A stretch of DNA of 64,000 nt from Acidithrix ferrooxidans (GCF_000949295.1 NZ_JXYS01000031.1:1-64000), one strand, 5' to 3'; shown: positions 47,558-57,905, counted from the first letter of the stretch. Program-made: numbers and translations. The notes: a model not told the origin generated them from the letters alone.

Positions 47558-47763
47558 AAAATCATCTACCTCGTATAGCAACTATATCTTGACTCTCGTG
47601 GACTTTGGCCTCTTGTTGAAACCTTCATGGCACAAGTAACGCGTAACCGATTCGGCTATATCGTGCATTTGCTATCGGCCAAAATCTGAATGACTAGCCC
47701 TCTAAAAGCTAAATCTTAGAGACTAAGACGGTATCCTTATCGAATCTTTATCGGAACAGATAG

Positions 47764-49329
47764 CTAGCGAATCGGCGTTGGCGAGACCATAACCGAACTC
47801 ACACTCTGTGGCGCAGAGTTGAATGTCAAAACATTCTGCGCCATTGACGCATTTGAAATCTTCGCCCAGGAGCTACGTGCACTCGTGAGAGCGCTAGAGA
47901 CTACCTTTGATGAACTAAATTGCGTTGGCAGGGCAATCTTGATCTTCACTGTAGGGGAATTGACTGATCGATCGTCGATCAGAACGACAGACCAGCTACC
48001 TAGCTTTTGACTAGCGATTGCCTCAATCCCATTGGGCAGACCAACTACGCCATGTAGAACCGATCCGATGGGCATGAACTTAGAAAAGTTACCAAAAACA
48101 TAATACCGTTTAGTCAAATAGAACTTATAGTTGTGGTCATTTGGATAGTTAATGTCGTAATAGACGAGGCCGTCATTCCTACCGAGAATGTTGACGTTAG
48201 AGGCGCATCCGCTTGAGAGATTGGGCTGGCAGCCAATATTAGGCGAAAGCGCAGTCCACCAATCAAAGGCCGAATCCCCACCATAGAAAAGATCGTTAAA
48301 GATGGATTTAGCGAGCCACATACCAGAGACCATGGTTGGATCGTATTGATAGCCAAAACGCTTTCCGTTGAAACAGCAGATCTCCGTCATCCAGGAGTTG
48401 AGTCCCAAACGAGCAAAGACACTCTTCATATCGCTTAGGACCTGAGGGCCTGGATAATCATAGCTATGGTGTGCGAAGGCGGCTATGTACTTAATTGCAT
48501 TGAGATGATGAACCCAGTGGGACACCTCAGGAATAAGCTGGAACGCTATTTGAGATGACTCATCTGCTATTATATGACACCAAGGTGCCGACTTGGCTAG
48601 ATCCTTTCCCAAAGTGCTCACAAGCAGAGCCCGAACAGGCACAGGGACCCTCATCCCCTCTTGCTTGCACGGCGCCATCGAAAAGTCAGGTTCGTTCATC
48701 GGAGAGAGATAGCTAACGTCTATCCCCAAGTGTTTCTTTAGGCCTACCACGACGTGGGTCAAATATCTTGCGTAGGGAGCAACCTGCCGGAACGACAAAA
48801 ATCCCCGACAACTCAGATGGTTAGAGGTAAAGATTGGTGGGGCCGAATTGACAAAAGCAACTAAATCCTGAACATGATAAGCCTTGGCCATCTTGAGAAA
48901 ATAGGTTCCCGCTGGGTCGTTGTTGAAGTTATAACTTCCATTTGCATTCAAAAAAGTCGGCGGGGCCTTCCAAGACGTTGTGACCCCGACGCCTCCGCCA
49001 CCCACATTGTATCGAAATTGGCTCATCTGGAGCCCCTTGGATGAAAAAAGCAACTTTCCGACTTCGAGACGGCTTGACTTGGGCATCGAATACACAGGAC
49101 CAGACCACCATGCACCAGATGCCCCAAAGCCAGCAATTTTCTGCAACTTCGTCGGAGAAACTACCGCGTTAGGGACTACCGGGGCACCCCTAATTAGCTG
49201 TGACACGCGGACCAAGCCCAATGAGAGAAAAATTATCGTCGTTACGACTAAGGTAACACGCAGACTTTTACTCACCGATTTAAGGTCAGCAAATAACCAC
49301 TTGCTATTTTCTTGGCCCTGCGCATTCAT
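47764..49329 (-). CDS. Membrane-anchored GH30-family glycoside hydrolase
   Basis: A 521-residue glycosidase of the GH30 type (glucosylceramidase/endo-beta-1,6-galactanase/xylanase group). A cytoplasmic N-terminus, one helix (about 25-42), then the extracellular (beta/alpha)8 barrel starting KIAGFGASGAWWSG with RYNVGGGGVG. The acid/base is Glu213 in LSPMNEPDF, the nucleophile Glu316 in SWMTEICCF. A beta-sandwich side domain forms the last 100 residues. It would cut an extracellular beta-linked polysaccharide, perhaps the cell's own exopolymer; substrate unknown. It lies after glmU on the same strand, 180 bp away. Confidence 0.88.
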   Translation of the reverse strand: MNAQGQENSKWLFADLKSVSKSLRVTLVVTTIIFLSLGLVRVSQLIRGAPVVPNAVVSPTKLQKIAGFGASGAWWSGPVYSMPKSSRLEVGKLLFSSKGLQMSQFRYNVGGGGVGVTTSWKAPPTFLNANGSYNFNNDPAGTYFLKMAKAYHVQDLVAFVNSAPPIFTSNHLSCRGFLSFRQVAPYARYLTHVVVGLKKHLGIDVSYLSPMNEPDFSMAPCKQEGMRVPVPVRALLVSTLGKDLAKSAPWCHIIADESSQIAFQLIPEVSHWVHHLNAIKYIAAFAHHSYDYPGPQVLSDMKSVFARLGLNSWMTEICCFNGKRFGYQYDPTMVSGMWLAKSIFNDLFYGGDSAFDWWTALSPNIGCQPNLSSGCASNVNILGRNDGLVYYDINYPNDHNYKFYLTKRYYVFGNFSKFMPIGSVLHGVVGLPNGIEAIASQKLGSWSVVLIDDRSVNSPTVKIKIALPTQFSSSKVVSSALTSARSSWAKISNASMAQNVLTFNSAPQSVSSVMVSPTPIR

Positions 49330-49728
49330 GACAAAGAAAGAACTTACATCCTAAAGATTAAAGACAGGTAACACCAAAATGCCAAAGCTTCAATTCGATC
49401 GAATCGATGAGTCTGCCACTCAAGCTGATAGCACTCGTCACAGGCTAAATCACGGGCTAAATCACAGGCCAATCAATCCAAGCCCAACAGAGGAAGAGCA
49501 AATTGGCCTTCACCCGATCACAAAAAGCGACGGGCCGACTTTGGACGAACGTTAGCTCCTAAGTTATCGATCTCACGGCGTAAGCATCCATACAAACCGC
49601 GGCAAGTAGGCGACACGTGAACCCCGTCATCGCATTCAGATCTGGAAATCCTAGCGCGGATTGGCTTTGTTCTGAGATTGACGAGAGGGATTCCAGCGAG
49701 ATAGTGATAGACAGTTATGGCTATAGCT
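49330..49728. other. Intergenic region, no gene seen
   Basis: About 400 bp between the GH30 gene start and the GAF gene end. An 11-bp direct repeat (GGCTAAATCAC) occurs twice near 49443-49466. No convincing coding frame. Confidence 0.5.
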
Positions 49729-50658
49729 TTAAATACCTCGCCCTAAAAACTCTTCGAAGTAACGAGGAAGATCCGATCCTGCCGGCATCTGTTCACTGCG
49801 AACCGTTGCCTTGACGCCCAGATCCCCTAACATATTCTCCAGCATCGCCAAATATTGAATCGCTGAGTTACCAAAAAGCTCACAGACGAAAAAACCATAC
49901 TCACCCTGGGACAGTTTCCCTATTGTGCCGCGGGCCAACCTGTTAGTTCTTATGGAAAACGAGAGTTTGTGGGTCACAACGTCATAGTCGCTACTTGGGG
50001 TTTTACCCGGCTCTAAGACTAGATCAATCACTCCGACAAGCACAGGTGTGAATAATCGCCTTCCACGTTCACCTTCGCGCCTGAGCGCACCAAAAAAGTC
50101 CCCTACGCCAAGGGCTCCATTTCTTCTCTTTGACCTCAGATCATCTTCAAAAGCGTCAATCGAACGCTCAAGACAATCTCGCTCTAGTTCAAAGGCCAAA
50201 ACCGTTGATAACAAGCGAGCCATCAAATGGATTTCATCTCGATACTGTAAAATCGCCTCATCCATCTTCTGGGTGGAGATGCCGCACAGCGTACCAAAAA
50301 GAGAACCGTCCGAATAGGTTATCGGAACCCCTACGTAGGCGCCAAGGCCATGGGTCAAAGCTACTGCCGCTTCCATGTATTGACGAACGTCTTCTAGACA
50401 GGGCACGATATTAGGCCCTAGCCCGGCTATCATTCTTGAGCAGATCGAATCGCTCCAGGAAAGAACCGCCCCTGCCTCAATCCCGAATTTTGACCCTGCT
50501 ACCTCCAAGATCGTCCAATACGGATCAACGGTACGAGTCACCATCCAGAGGTCTAACCCTACCTTTTGCTGCAGATATGCTAGAAGTGATCGTGAGGCAT
50601 CTTCAAAGCTACCAAACCCGGCCACCGGTGCACTACTTTCAGCGAGCTTGATATCCAA
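49729..50658 (-). CDS. GAF-domain protein with degenerate GGDEF-like end
   Basis: A 309-residue soluble sensor-like protein. Residues about 10-160 form a GAF domain (FGSFEDASRSLLAYLQQKVGLDLWMVTR at the start, AYVGVPITYSDGSLFGTLCGIS at its end). A helical linker joins a C-terminal domain whose order of strands recalls a GGDEF domain, but the signature is replaced by KLSQGEYGFFV and the metal Asp positions are absent, so cyclic-di-GMP synthesis is unlikely. Ligand and partner unknown. TTG start with AGGTGG 6 bases upstream. Stands alone. Confidence 0.72.
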   Translation of the reverse strand: MDIKLAESSAPVAGFGSFEDASRSLLAYLQQKVGLDLWMVTRTVDPYWTILEVAGSKFGIEAGAVLSWSDSICSRMIAGLGPNIVPCLEDVRQYMEAAVALTHGLGAYVGVPITYSDGSLFGTLCGISTQKMDEAILQYRDEIHLMARLLSTVLAFELERDCLERSIDAFEDDLRSKRRNGALGVGDFFGALRREGERGRRLFTPVLVGVIDLVLEPGKTPSSDYDVVTHKLSFSIRTNRLARGTIGKLSQGEYGFFVCELFGNSAIQYLAMLENMLGDLGVKATVRSEQMPAGSDLPRYFEEFLGRGI

Positions 50659-51548
50659 GATCGGCCACCTTTTTTATTTATTGGAAATGAACCCCATCGG
50701 CCAAGTCGCATCCAAACATCCCAACCGCCGCTTTGCAGATAAACATTTGAGATCGCTCTACGATTCTTAATCGACACCATATCAATCTATCTTGAACTCT
50801 GGCTCGTTTAAAACTAGATCATCCCAGTTGCTAAATTCACCTATCTAAATCACGTATTGAATAGAGTATTACTGCTCTATTCGAATTAGAAACCAACAGG
50901 TCTCACTACATCGGTATTATCACGGTATGACCATCATGCAAAAAAAAATTACTAGTAATAACTTGAGATAAATGAGAAAGATATCGAATTTAATCCGGTG
51001 GTTTAATCACCACCATTTCAAATCAATCGCTTTTTGCGCATTTCATTTCAGGCAAGTGATAAGTCAACTGGTTATTGAGGTCATTACTCTTATGTCGCAG
51101 ACTAATGGTCTTAAAAACCAGACAAGCTAAACGATGTAGGCAACATGTCAAAGACCATTCCAAGACACCTCTGGCGGTCCCTATCGACCACGACCTTCGT
51201 TAAGTTGTCATATAGTGCAATAATTACCAATTTTATGAACAGATCAATCAGGCATATTTAGATATTAAATGTGCCAATAGCGAAACACCTTATTTCATTA
51301 TCCTTAGCTATAGCACAAGAATATAAAAAATAGATTACCTCACGTTAAAGATAAAATTATGGAAGGCAAATAAGTGAATTTACCCTTTGAATAATTTCAA
51401 TCATGCAGTTAACGGGTAAATTAGCCGACCATTGGCACTTCAATCAAGCCATTAAATTTGCAAAATTGTGCCACAATAGTGATGTTCATTTAAGAAATTG
51501 CCATCCTTGGGGCAAGTAACCAATCTACCGAAAAATTGCTACACTAAT
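50659..51548. other. Intergenic region, very AT-rich, no gene seen
   Basis: About 890 bp between two minus-strand genes. Markedly AT-rich compared with the genes on both sides. No open frame, tRNA or strong terminator recognised. Confidence 0.55.
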
Positions 51549-52961
51549 TCATTCACATAAACTAGCGGCAATGAGAAGGTGGCCGACCACAGTGCATATT
51601 CCAGAGGCAAAAGCAATGTTGAGGGATTCGTTTGGCCCATGTGCATTAGAACCAGGCCCAAGCGCACCCGTTGCTACAAATTGCGCAGTTGGAAACCTTT
51701 CGCCGAGCATTGCTAAAAATGGGATGCTGCCACCTTCACCGCAAAATCCAGGATCTTTTCCAAAGGCATCCTGGGATCCACGTGAGAGCGCATCCATCAA
51801 CCAGGGCGCAGGAATATTGGCAACCCATCCTGCGGCGGGCTCCTCGCACTCTATCTCAACGAGAGCCCCATAGGGAGGGTCGTTCGAGAGGAGTTCGACG
51901 ATCGCATCCTGTGCGGCGAGGGGATCCACCGATGGAGGAATTCTAAGTGAGATCTTAAGTTGGGTATTGGCCCGTAATACATTTCCGCCTTCATCGACAT
52001 CGGGAATTCCAGAAATTCCGATAGCCGAGAGAGACGATTTCCATGTCTGAGCTAAAATTCGCTGCGCGCCGTCGCCATCCAAAGCTAGACCATCAACAAT
52101 AGGAAAAGCCCGTGCCAGCGGATCACGAAGTTGACTATCTAACGCGTTCGCGCCATCAATGAAAAACTGCGGAATCTCAGGACGAAGGAGTTGGGGTATC
52201 AGTTCACCCGTTCTCTCGTCTTCTATTCTAGACAACAGCTGTCTAAGTATCCGAAAGGACGATGGCACCACGCCGCCAGCTTCACCCGAATGTACGCCGT
52301 GCTCTAGAACTTTGACATTTACCCTTATGACTAAATTCCCTCTAAGCGAGGTAGTCACCCAAACTCTTTCAAAGTCCAGGCCACCCGCATCGAGGCATAC
52401 CACCAAACCAATCTCGCCCAGCACTTCCTTGGCGCGATCAAGATGAGCAGAAAGATCCGGACTGCCGCTCTCCTCGCTTGCCTCAATTATCACAACAGAC
52501 CGTGGATACGGTAGCCCCCGACGCGCAAGAGCATCAATCGCCAAAAGGGCAGCAAAGATCGAATAACCGTCGTCGACCACGCCTCGCCCATACAGTAAGT
52601 CTCCTCGCATATGGGGTTCGAAGGGGTAGGTTCCCTCCATCCAGGGGCCGCTAGCGGGCTGTTTGTCAAGATGACCATACAAAAGGACACCAGGAGCCAC
52701 AATCTCAGGAGATGAAGGTGGAACTTCGATCACTAAAGCAGGTGTCCGACCTTTGATCTGCGAGACCCAAGCCACGCAACCAGGTATCTCGAGCTGCCCA
52801 ACGAATGCGCTGAACAACTCGAGCGCTCTTGCAATCTCTCCAGATTCTTCCCAGTGCGGATCAAATGCCGGAGAAAGAGACTTTATGGCTATGTACTTTT
52901 CCAGATAGGGAATGGCTACCTGGCGAAACTTCTGGTCGATATCATCTTTAATGCTAGTCAC
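51549..52961 (-). CDS. M20-family dipeptidase/deacylase
   Basis: A 470-residue M20 metallopeptidase of the carnosinase-like/dapE-ArgE superfamily, with two zinc ions. Metal motifs GHLDKQPASGPW (His and Asp), YGRGVVDDGYSIFAALLAIDAL (bridging Asp) and IEASEESGSPDL (general-base Glu-Glu) are intact, with the dimerisation lid in the middle (HSGEAGGVVPSSFRILRQLLSRI) and a C-terminal metal-binding segment ending GPGSNAHGPNESLNI (His). It probably splits dipeptides or N-acyl amino acids. GTG start. It is monocistronic or linked to the acyl-CoA ligase upstream. Confidence 0.93.
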   Translation of the reverse strand: MTSIKDDIDQKFRQVAIPYLEKYIAIKSLSPAFDPHWEESGEIARALELFSAFVGQLEIPGCVAWVSQIKGRTPALVIEVPPSSPEIVAPGVLLYGHLDKQPASGPWMEGTYPFEPHMRGDLLYGRGVVDDGYSIFAALLAIDALARRGLPYPRSVVIIEASEESGSPDLSAHLDRAKEVLGEIGLVVCLDAGGLDFERVWVTTSLRGNLVIRVNVKVLEHGVHSGEAGGVVPSSFRILRQLLSRIEDERTGELIPQLLRPEIPQFFIDGANALDSQLRDPLARAFPIVDGLALDGDGAQRILAQTWKSSLSAIGISGIPDVDEGGNVLRANTQLKISLRIPPSVDPLAAQDAIVELLSNDPPYGALVEIECEEPAAGWVANIPAPWLMDALSRGSQDAFGKDPGFCGEGGSIPFLAMLGERFPTAQFVATGALGPGSNAHGPNESLNIAFASGICTVVGHLLIAASLCE

Positions 52962-53068
52962 GCCTTAAAACTTAGTCTTAGCAACAAGTCTGTCTGTCGC
53001 AATGTCGCCATGGCCGTAAAATTGCCAGAGTCCACTTCACCTATCAACTTCTCGAATGAAGCTCTCGC

Positions 53069-54721
53069 CTAGATCGTCTCTATCGCAAGTTTCTCCTGTG
53101 AATAGAGATTACGCAGAACTTTCTTGTCGAACTTGCCAACTGACGTCTTTGGAATCTCATCCACGAAGCTCCACCGTTCAGGTAGCCACCACTTTGCCAC
53201 CATCTTTAAGATATAGTTTGAAAGCTCTGTTGCACTGAGTTCACTTCCCGGGGCCACAACTACACAAGCCAGCGGCCTTTCATCCCATTTGGAATCTGGT
53301 ACACCAATCACGGCGGCCTCATAAACCAATGGATGTGACATAATGGCATTCTCTAGCTCAACCGACGAGATCCACTCTCCGCCAGATTTAATCACGTCCT
53401 TAGTGCGATCGGTAATTCGAAGGTACCCCTGCGCGTCAATAGTGCCCATATCTCCGGTCTTCAACCATCCCCCATCAAAGCTCTCGGGATTGACACCCTT
53501 GTAATAGCTACTTGCTATCCAGGGGCCGCTAACTTGAATCTCGCCTAACGTCGTACCATCATTAGGAGCAACAATGCCTTCGGCATCGACAATTCTGATC
53601 TCAACCCCCGCTACCGGGCGGCCAGCTGTTACCTGATATTCGATAGCACGTTCTGGATCGGTTCCGACTGGCGGAATGGCTAGGGTGCAAAGAGGCGATG
53701 TCTCAGTCATCCCCCAGCCCTGGACGAGTGAGATATTATATCGATCCCTGAAGCCCTCGATCAATGAACGAGGAACCGAAGAGCCACCAGCCGATAGAAT
53801 CCTCACAGATGAGAAATCCACCTCGTTGTCTTTTGCGTAATGCAATAGATCATTCCATATCACCGGCACCCCAGAGGCCACAGTTGGAGCGAGTTCGCTA
53901 ATCATCCTAGCCAACGGGGCAGCCTGAAGAAATCTCCCTGGCATAATCATGTCGGCACCGACCATCCACGCAGCATAGGGTATTCCCCAAGCATTTGCAT
54001 GAAACATTGGCACTATCACAAGACATCGATCCATGGTAGAGAGGCCAAGCGAGGCGGACGATGATGCTGCAATTGAATGCAACCAAGTTGAGCGATGAGA
54101 ATAAACAACGCCTTTAGGCTTTCCAGTTGTTCCACTGGTATAGCACATCGCGGCAGCGTCGTTCTCGTCGTCAGGCTCGACAAAGTGACCCACGTCGACA
54201 CCGTTTGCAATCAACGCCTCGTATTCGTGAAATTGAATATTTGAAGTATTGCCGAAAGCCTCTATCGCGCTGTGGTCGTAGCCACCAACTATGATGACGT
54301 CTCGAACACAGGTTGAGCGACCTAAGACTCTCAACAAAAGTCCCAAGACAATCCCATCCGCGATAATGACCTTATCTTGGGCATCGTCCACAATAAATTC
54401 CAATTGGTCTGCAAAAAGGCGCACGTTTAAGGTGTGCAAAATAGCACCCATAGAAGGAATCGCAAGGTAAGCCTCAAGGTGCTGATTGTGGTTAAAGCAA
54501 AAAGTGGCTACTCTGTCGTCTTTGCCCACGCCGAGGTCACGAAGCGCACCTGAAAGAGCGTGCGCCCTCTTGGCCACCTGAGTATAGGTAAATTCAACGA
54601 CATTCTCTCCATCGAAGTTGAGGATCTTCGAATTCCCATAAAGCATCTCTCCATGGCGAAAGATAAACGGGACAGAAAGCTTTGATTCCTGCATAGTAGA
54701 TTTCAAGTTATTTTCTCCCAC
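53069..54721 (-). CDS. Long/medium-chain acyl-CoA synthetase (AMP-binding)
   Basis: A 550-residue ANL-superfamily ligase, activating a fatty acid to acyl-CoA through an acyl-AMP. The P-loop-like AMCYTSGTTGKPKGVVYSHRS, the motif QGWGMTETSPL, GGWLKTGDMGTIDAQGYLRITDRTKDVIKSGGEWIS (hinge) and the catalytic Lys in PKTSVGKFDKKVLR are present. It most resembles FadD-like medium/long-chain or alkyl-acid ligases. The start is uncertain: GTG 54721, or TTG 54706, which has GGGAG 8 bases before it. Confidence 0.93.
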   Translation of the reverse strand: MGENNLKSTMQESKLSVPFIFRHGEMLYGNSKILNFDGENVVEFTYTQVAKRAHALSGALRDLGVGKDDRVATFCFNHNQHLEAYLAIPSMGAILHTLNVRLFADQLEFIVDDAQDKVIIADGIVLGLLLRVLGRSTCVRDVIIVGGYDHSAIEAFGNTSNIQFHEYEALIANGVDVGHFVEPDDENDAAAMCYTSGTTGKPKGVVYSHRSTWLHSIAASSSASLGLSTMDRCLVIVPMFHANAWGIPYAAWMVGADMIMPGRFLQAAPLARMISELAPTVASGVPVIWNDLLHYAKDNEVDFSSVRILSAGGSSVPRSLIEGFRDRYNISLVQGWGMTETSPLCTLAIPPVGTDPERAIEYQVTAGRPVAGVEIRIVDAEGIVAPNDGTTLGEIQVSGPWIASSYYKGVNPESFDGGWLKTGDMGTIDAQGYLRITDRTKDVIKSGGEWISSVELENAIMSHPLVYEAAVIGVPDSKWDERPLACVVVAPGSELSATELSNYILKMVAKWWLPERWSFVDEIPKTSVGKFDKKVLRNLYSQEKLAIETI

Positions 54722-55175
54722 TCGTTCGATAGCCAGCCCATGTACTCTAACTACAAGGGCAGCTCAATCTTTAACTGCTAAATTCAAGCGACTAAAGTAA
54801 ACGCTGGGCAATCTAGGCGCCAAAAGCCCAGCTACTTAATTCTTATCCAAATTGCAAAGCAATGCACGCTTATTTTGAACTATCTCAACTTGATAGGTGT
54901 AAGAATTTAAGCTAGTCGAATATATCAAGCTGAAACATTGATGAAGCAAAGATATGGCATCTATAGAAGTGATCACTTAAGGAGAGACCAGAATTCGAAC
55001 CTCCACTTGGCCTCCCTCAATACCTTTCGTAACTTCAAATCATCCAACCCAGCATATGAAGTTAGTCAAAGCCGACTCAAAACCTAAGGTTGATAGTAGG
55101 CAAGGTATCGGCCTTAGAGGAAATCACTTATCACATTATTTTGACCACCCAATTCAACGACCTAAGATGTCCTAA
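54722..55175. other. Divergent intergenic region upstream of the thi cluster
   Basis: About 450 bp between the divergent acyl-CoA ligase and thiO genes; must hold both promoters. I looked for the TPP riboswitch (CTGAGA and ACCTGA blocks) and did not find it. Confidence 0.6.
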
Positions 55176-56303
55176 GTGAGCAAAGATCAAAAAATAGCAA
55201 TTATTGGCGGCGGGATTACCGGGGCGTCTATCGCCTACCACTTGGCGTCGACAAAATCACTCAACATCTCCGTACTGGACGCAGATGTGGCCAGGGGTGC
55301 CACCAGGGTCGCCGCTGGGATGTTAGCACCCGTCGCAGAAGCCGTCTATGGAGAAGAACGCCTCTTAGATACGATGCTTGGAGCTGCACGATACTGGGGG
55401 GAACTCGCCGAGAAGCTAAGAGATGACTTCGGTCTGGACGTGGGTCTGCGAAACACTGGATCACTACTGATTGGAGCTACCCCAAATGACACAGTCGAGA
55501 TCAACCGTGCAAAAAGTTTTTACGACAGACTCGGACTTGCCTGCACCTACCTTTCTAAGAGCGAACTCGATTCGATAGAACCAACCCTTTCACCCATGAT
55601 TTCTGGTGGTATCTTTACTGAGATTGACAACCAAGTTGACAACAGAAAAGCACACATCGCCCTAATTGAAGCTTCCAAGCGCCTAGGCGTTGACTTCGTA
55701 ACGCACGACGCGACACAGATAAATCGAATTGGGGACTCCTTCGAAATCTCCCTTGAAGACGAGACTTGCATCAAAGCCGACAAAATCGTTCTTGCATTTG
55801 GCGTAACCAAGGATGCCATCAAGGGTGTTCCCGACTTTATCTACGACTCGCTCAGGCCAGTACGCGGAGAAGTAATACGAATAAGGACAAACAAATTCAC
55901 ACCTGCTCCAGAGCGAATTGTTCGCTACTTGGTAGAGGGCAGACCGGGCTATATCGTTCCTCGCCTGGACGGGGAGATTGTTATCGGTGCCACGCAAGAG
56001 GAAAAGGGATTTGACGCTAGCACAAAGGTGCGATCCACCTATGAACTACTTCGTGACGCTCTGAGAGTAATACCTGCATTGGGAGAGATGGAGATCGCCG
56101 AGATCAACGTCGGCTTTCGGCCAGCCACTAACGACAACTTTCCAATTTTGGGTCAGGTCGAACAAGATCTTTTCTGCGCACTTGGTAGCTTCCGCCATGG
56201 AATCCTGCTCTCTTCAATAATTGGCAGGGGAATTGCCGAGATGATCTCTGGGCCTACAACCTCTATCGAACTAGGACTATTTACTCCAAATCGCCTTAGG
56301 TAA
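55176..56303 (+). CDS. thiO: Glycine oxidase ThiO
   Basis: A 375-residue FAD-dependent amine oxidase that turns glycine into the iminoacetate used to build the thiazole of thiamine. N-terminal dinucleotide motif IAIIGGGITGASIAYHLA, then GATRVAAGMLAPVAEA, a substrate domain, RYLVEGRPGYIVPRLDGEIVIGATQEEKGFD and the C-terminal GFRPATNDNFPILGQVEQD with FRHGILLS. GTG start at 55176. First gene of the plus-strand thiO-thiS-thiG-thiD run. Confidence 0.94.
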   Translation: MSKDQKIAIIGGGITGASIAYHLASTKSLNISVLDADVARGATRVAAGMLAPVAEAVYGEERLLDTMLGAARYWGELAEKLRDDFGLDVGLRNTGSLLIGATPNDTVEINRAKSFYDRLGLACTYLSKSELDSIEPTLSPMISGGIFTEIDNQVDNRKAHIALIEASKRLGVDFVTHDATQINRIGDSFEISLEDETCIKADKIVLAFGVTKDAIKGVPDFIYDSLRPVRGEVIRIRTNKFTPAPERIVRYLVEGRPGYIVPRLDGEIVIGATQEEKGFDASTKVRSTYELLRDALRVIPALGEMEIAEINVGFRPATNDNFPILGQVEQDLFCALGSFRHGILLSSIIGRGIAEMISGPTTSIELGLFTPNRLR

Positions 56304-56341
56304 GCAGTCGCAAATTATAAGGATAGAAATTGGGTAGAAGA

Positions 56342-56464
56342 ATGAAAAACAAAAAAGACACGGTAGAAAGTAAAACAAGACCACGCCATACCTCTGGTAA
56401 TAAAACAAACCGAGATCGCCCCTACCTGTCGCTTGGGGCCAACCTTAATCAACTAATGGCCTAG
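56342..56464 (+). CDS. Possible 40-residue basic peptide between thiO and thiS
   Basis: ATG frame with no family likeness, Lys/Arg-rich (MKNKKDTVESKTRPRHTSGN at the start) and polar. It sits in the 220-bp gap between thiO and thiS. The Shine-Dalgarno (GGGTAGAAGA) is poor. Listed for completeness; chance is as likely. Confidence 0.15.
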   Translation: MKNKKDTVESKTRPRHTSGNKTNRDRPYLSLGANLNQLMA

Positions 56465-56525
56465 GGCAATCCATAGAGGTCCATACAGAGACGGTCTTTA
56501 TGATCTAATTTGAAAGAGCAATTAA

Positions 56526-56744
56526 TTGAACCTTCGAAAAGACATCGATATAACCATCAATGGCAAGGCTTTATCGATCAATGAATCAATAAGTTTGGCA
56601 GCGCTATTGGACGAACTAACCATTCCAACAATAGGGGTAGCAATCGCAATCAACCAAGAAATCATACATAAAAGCCAGTGGACCATGCGAATAATTACAG
56701 GTGGCGAAGAAATTGAGATAGTATCGATTGTTGCAGGTGGATAA
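56526..56744 (+). CDS. thiS: Sulfur carrier protein ThiS
   Basis: A 72-residue ubiquitin-fold sulfur carrier ending in the required Gly-Gly (IVSIVAGG). After adenylation and thiocarboxylation it brings sulfur to ThiG. It has the ThiS pattern ITINGKALSINESISLAALLDEL and AIAINQEIIHKSQW. Start TTG 56526. The adenylating enzyme ThiF is not in the window. Confidence 0.93.
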   Translation: MNLRKDIDITINGKALSINESISLAALLDELTIPTIGVAIAINQEIIHKSQWTMRIITGGEEIEIVSIVAGG

Positions 56745-56951
56745 TATCATCTATGACATTCAATAGTAGTTATCTGCCTCGATTCCCATAAATTCGAAAG
56801 GAGATTTGACTCCTCCAAGTACTAGGATACCAAGCATAAAACCCGTAGAAATGTACTCGTCTTGGCGGTTTTGATCTGGCACGACTAAAGACATATTAAA
56901 ACTAAGAACATACGGGACCAAATCGAAAGACCACTGCGAAAAGATATTCAA

Positions 56952-57764
56952 ATGACAACTACCGCACAAGCAAACGCGACCGAACCAGTCACTCCCTATC
57001 CCCCGCTAGTCATCGGTGGCGAAGAGGTCTCTTCGCGTCTCATAACCGGCAGTGGAGGCATGACTTCGCTCAGCGCACTAAAGGCAGCATTGATTGCCTC
57101 TAAAACATCTCTAACGACCGTAGCAATTCGACGATTCGAGCCGACCAGTTCAATGGGACTTTACAAGCTCCTAGGTGAGCTGAACTTGAAAATCCTGCCC
57201 AATACTGCGGGCTGCTATAGCCACAAAGAGGCAATATTAACCGCAAAGTTGGCATCTGAGGTGCTAGGGACGAAGTTCATAAAGATCGAAGTGATCGCCG
57301 ACGATGCCACCTTGCTTCCTGATCCAATAGAAACTCTACGAGCCACTGAGAGCCTCGCCAATGAAGGCTTTCTAGTTATGGCTTATTGCAGCGACGACCC
57401 GATCTTGGCCCGAAGACTAGAACTCGCAGGGGCGGCAGCAGTTATGCCTCTGGGATCGCCCATCGGATCGGGCCTTGGAATACTAAATCCCTACAACATA
57501 GAGTCGATCACGAACCACTCAAACGTTCCAGTCATCTTAGATGCAGGCGTAGGTGGGGCATCAGACGTCAGTCAAGCAATGGAACTTGGCTGCGATGGCG
57601 TGTTGGTCGCATCAGCGATCAATCGTGCCCAATACCCAGAATTGATGGCGAAGTCTCTCGCGCTGGCGCTTGAGGCTGGATACTTAACAAGAATAAGTGG
57701 GCGAATACCCAAACGCGATCAAGCACTTGCTAGTTCACCAACCGAAGGAATGATCGCCCAATAA
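56952..57764 (+). CDS. thiG: Thiazole synthase ThiG
   Basis: A 270-residue TIM-barrel thiazole synthase that joins deoxyxylulose 5-phosphate, ThiO's iminoacetate and ThiS sulfur. Motifs: [21 protein letters not shown] (83-90), the Schiff-base Lys111 in [26 protein letters not shown] and [26 protein letters not shown]. No Shine-Dalgarno precedes the ATG, so it may be leaderless, with its own promoter in the 207-bp gap after thiS. Confidence 0.96.
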   Translation: MTTTAQANATEPVTPYPPLVIGGEEVSSRLITGSGGMTSLSALKAALIASKTSLTTVAIRRFEPTSSMGLYKLLGELNLKILPNTAGCYSHKEAILTAKLASEVLGTKFIKIEVIADDATLLPDPIETLRATESLANEGFLVMAYCSDDPILARRLELAGAAAVMPLGSPIGSGLGILNPYNIESITNHSNVPVILDAGVGGASDVSQAMELGCDGVLVASAINRAQYPELMAKSLALALEAGYLTRISGRIPKRDQALASSPTEGMIAQ

Positions 57765-57905
57765 ACCTGATAATCAAATGGGAAAGTAGTAATTCTCACT
57801 TAAAGTAGGTCTAAAGGACACGTTTGGTGTGATTTTGACTTATTCTTAATATTTGCTAAGAAAGAAAATAGCGTAGCGATTCGCACTAACAAGGTTGTCA
57901 ACTCT

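Noticed and set aside
54960-55030. Possible tRNA (TTCGAA-like T-loop on the minus strand near 54990)
   Set aside because: The T-stem does not pair and no acceptor or anticodon arm can be drawn.
54722-55175. TPP riboswitch upstream of thiO
   Set aside because: No CTGAGA/ACCTGA blocks on the plus strand.
56806-56874. 22-codon TTG frame behind AAAGGAG in the thiS-thiG gap
   Set aside because: Only 2 bases between Shine-Dalgarno and TTG; no likeness; too short to support.
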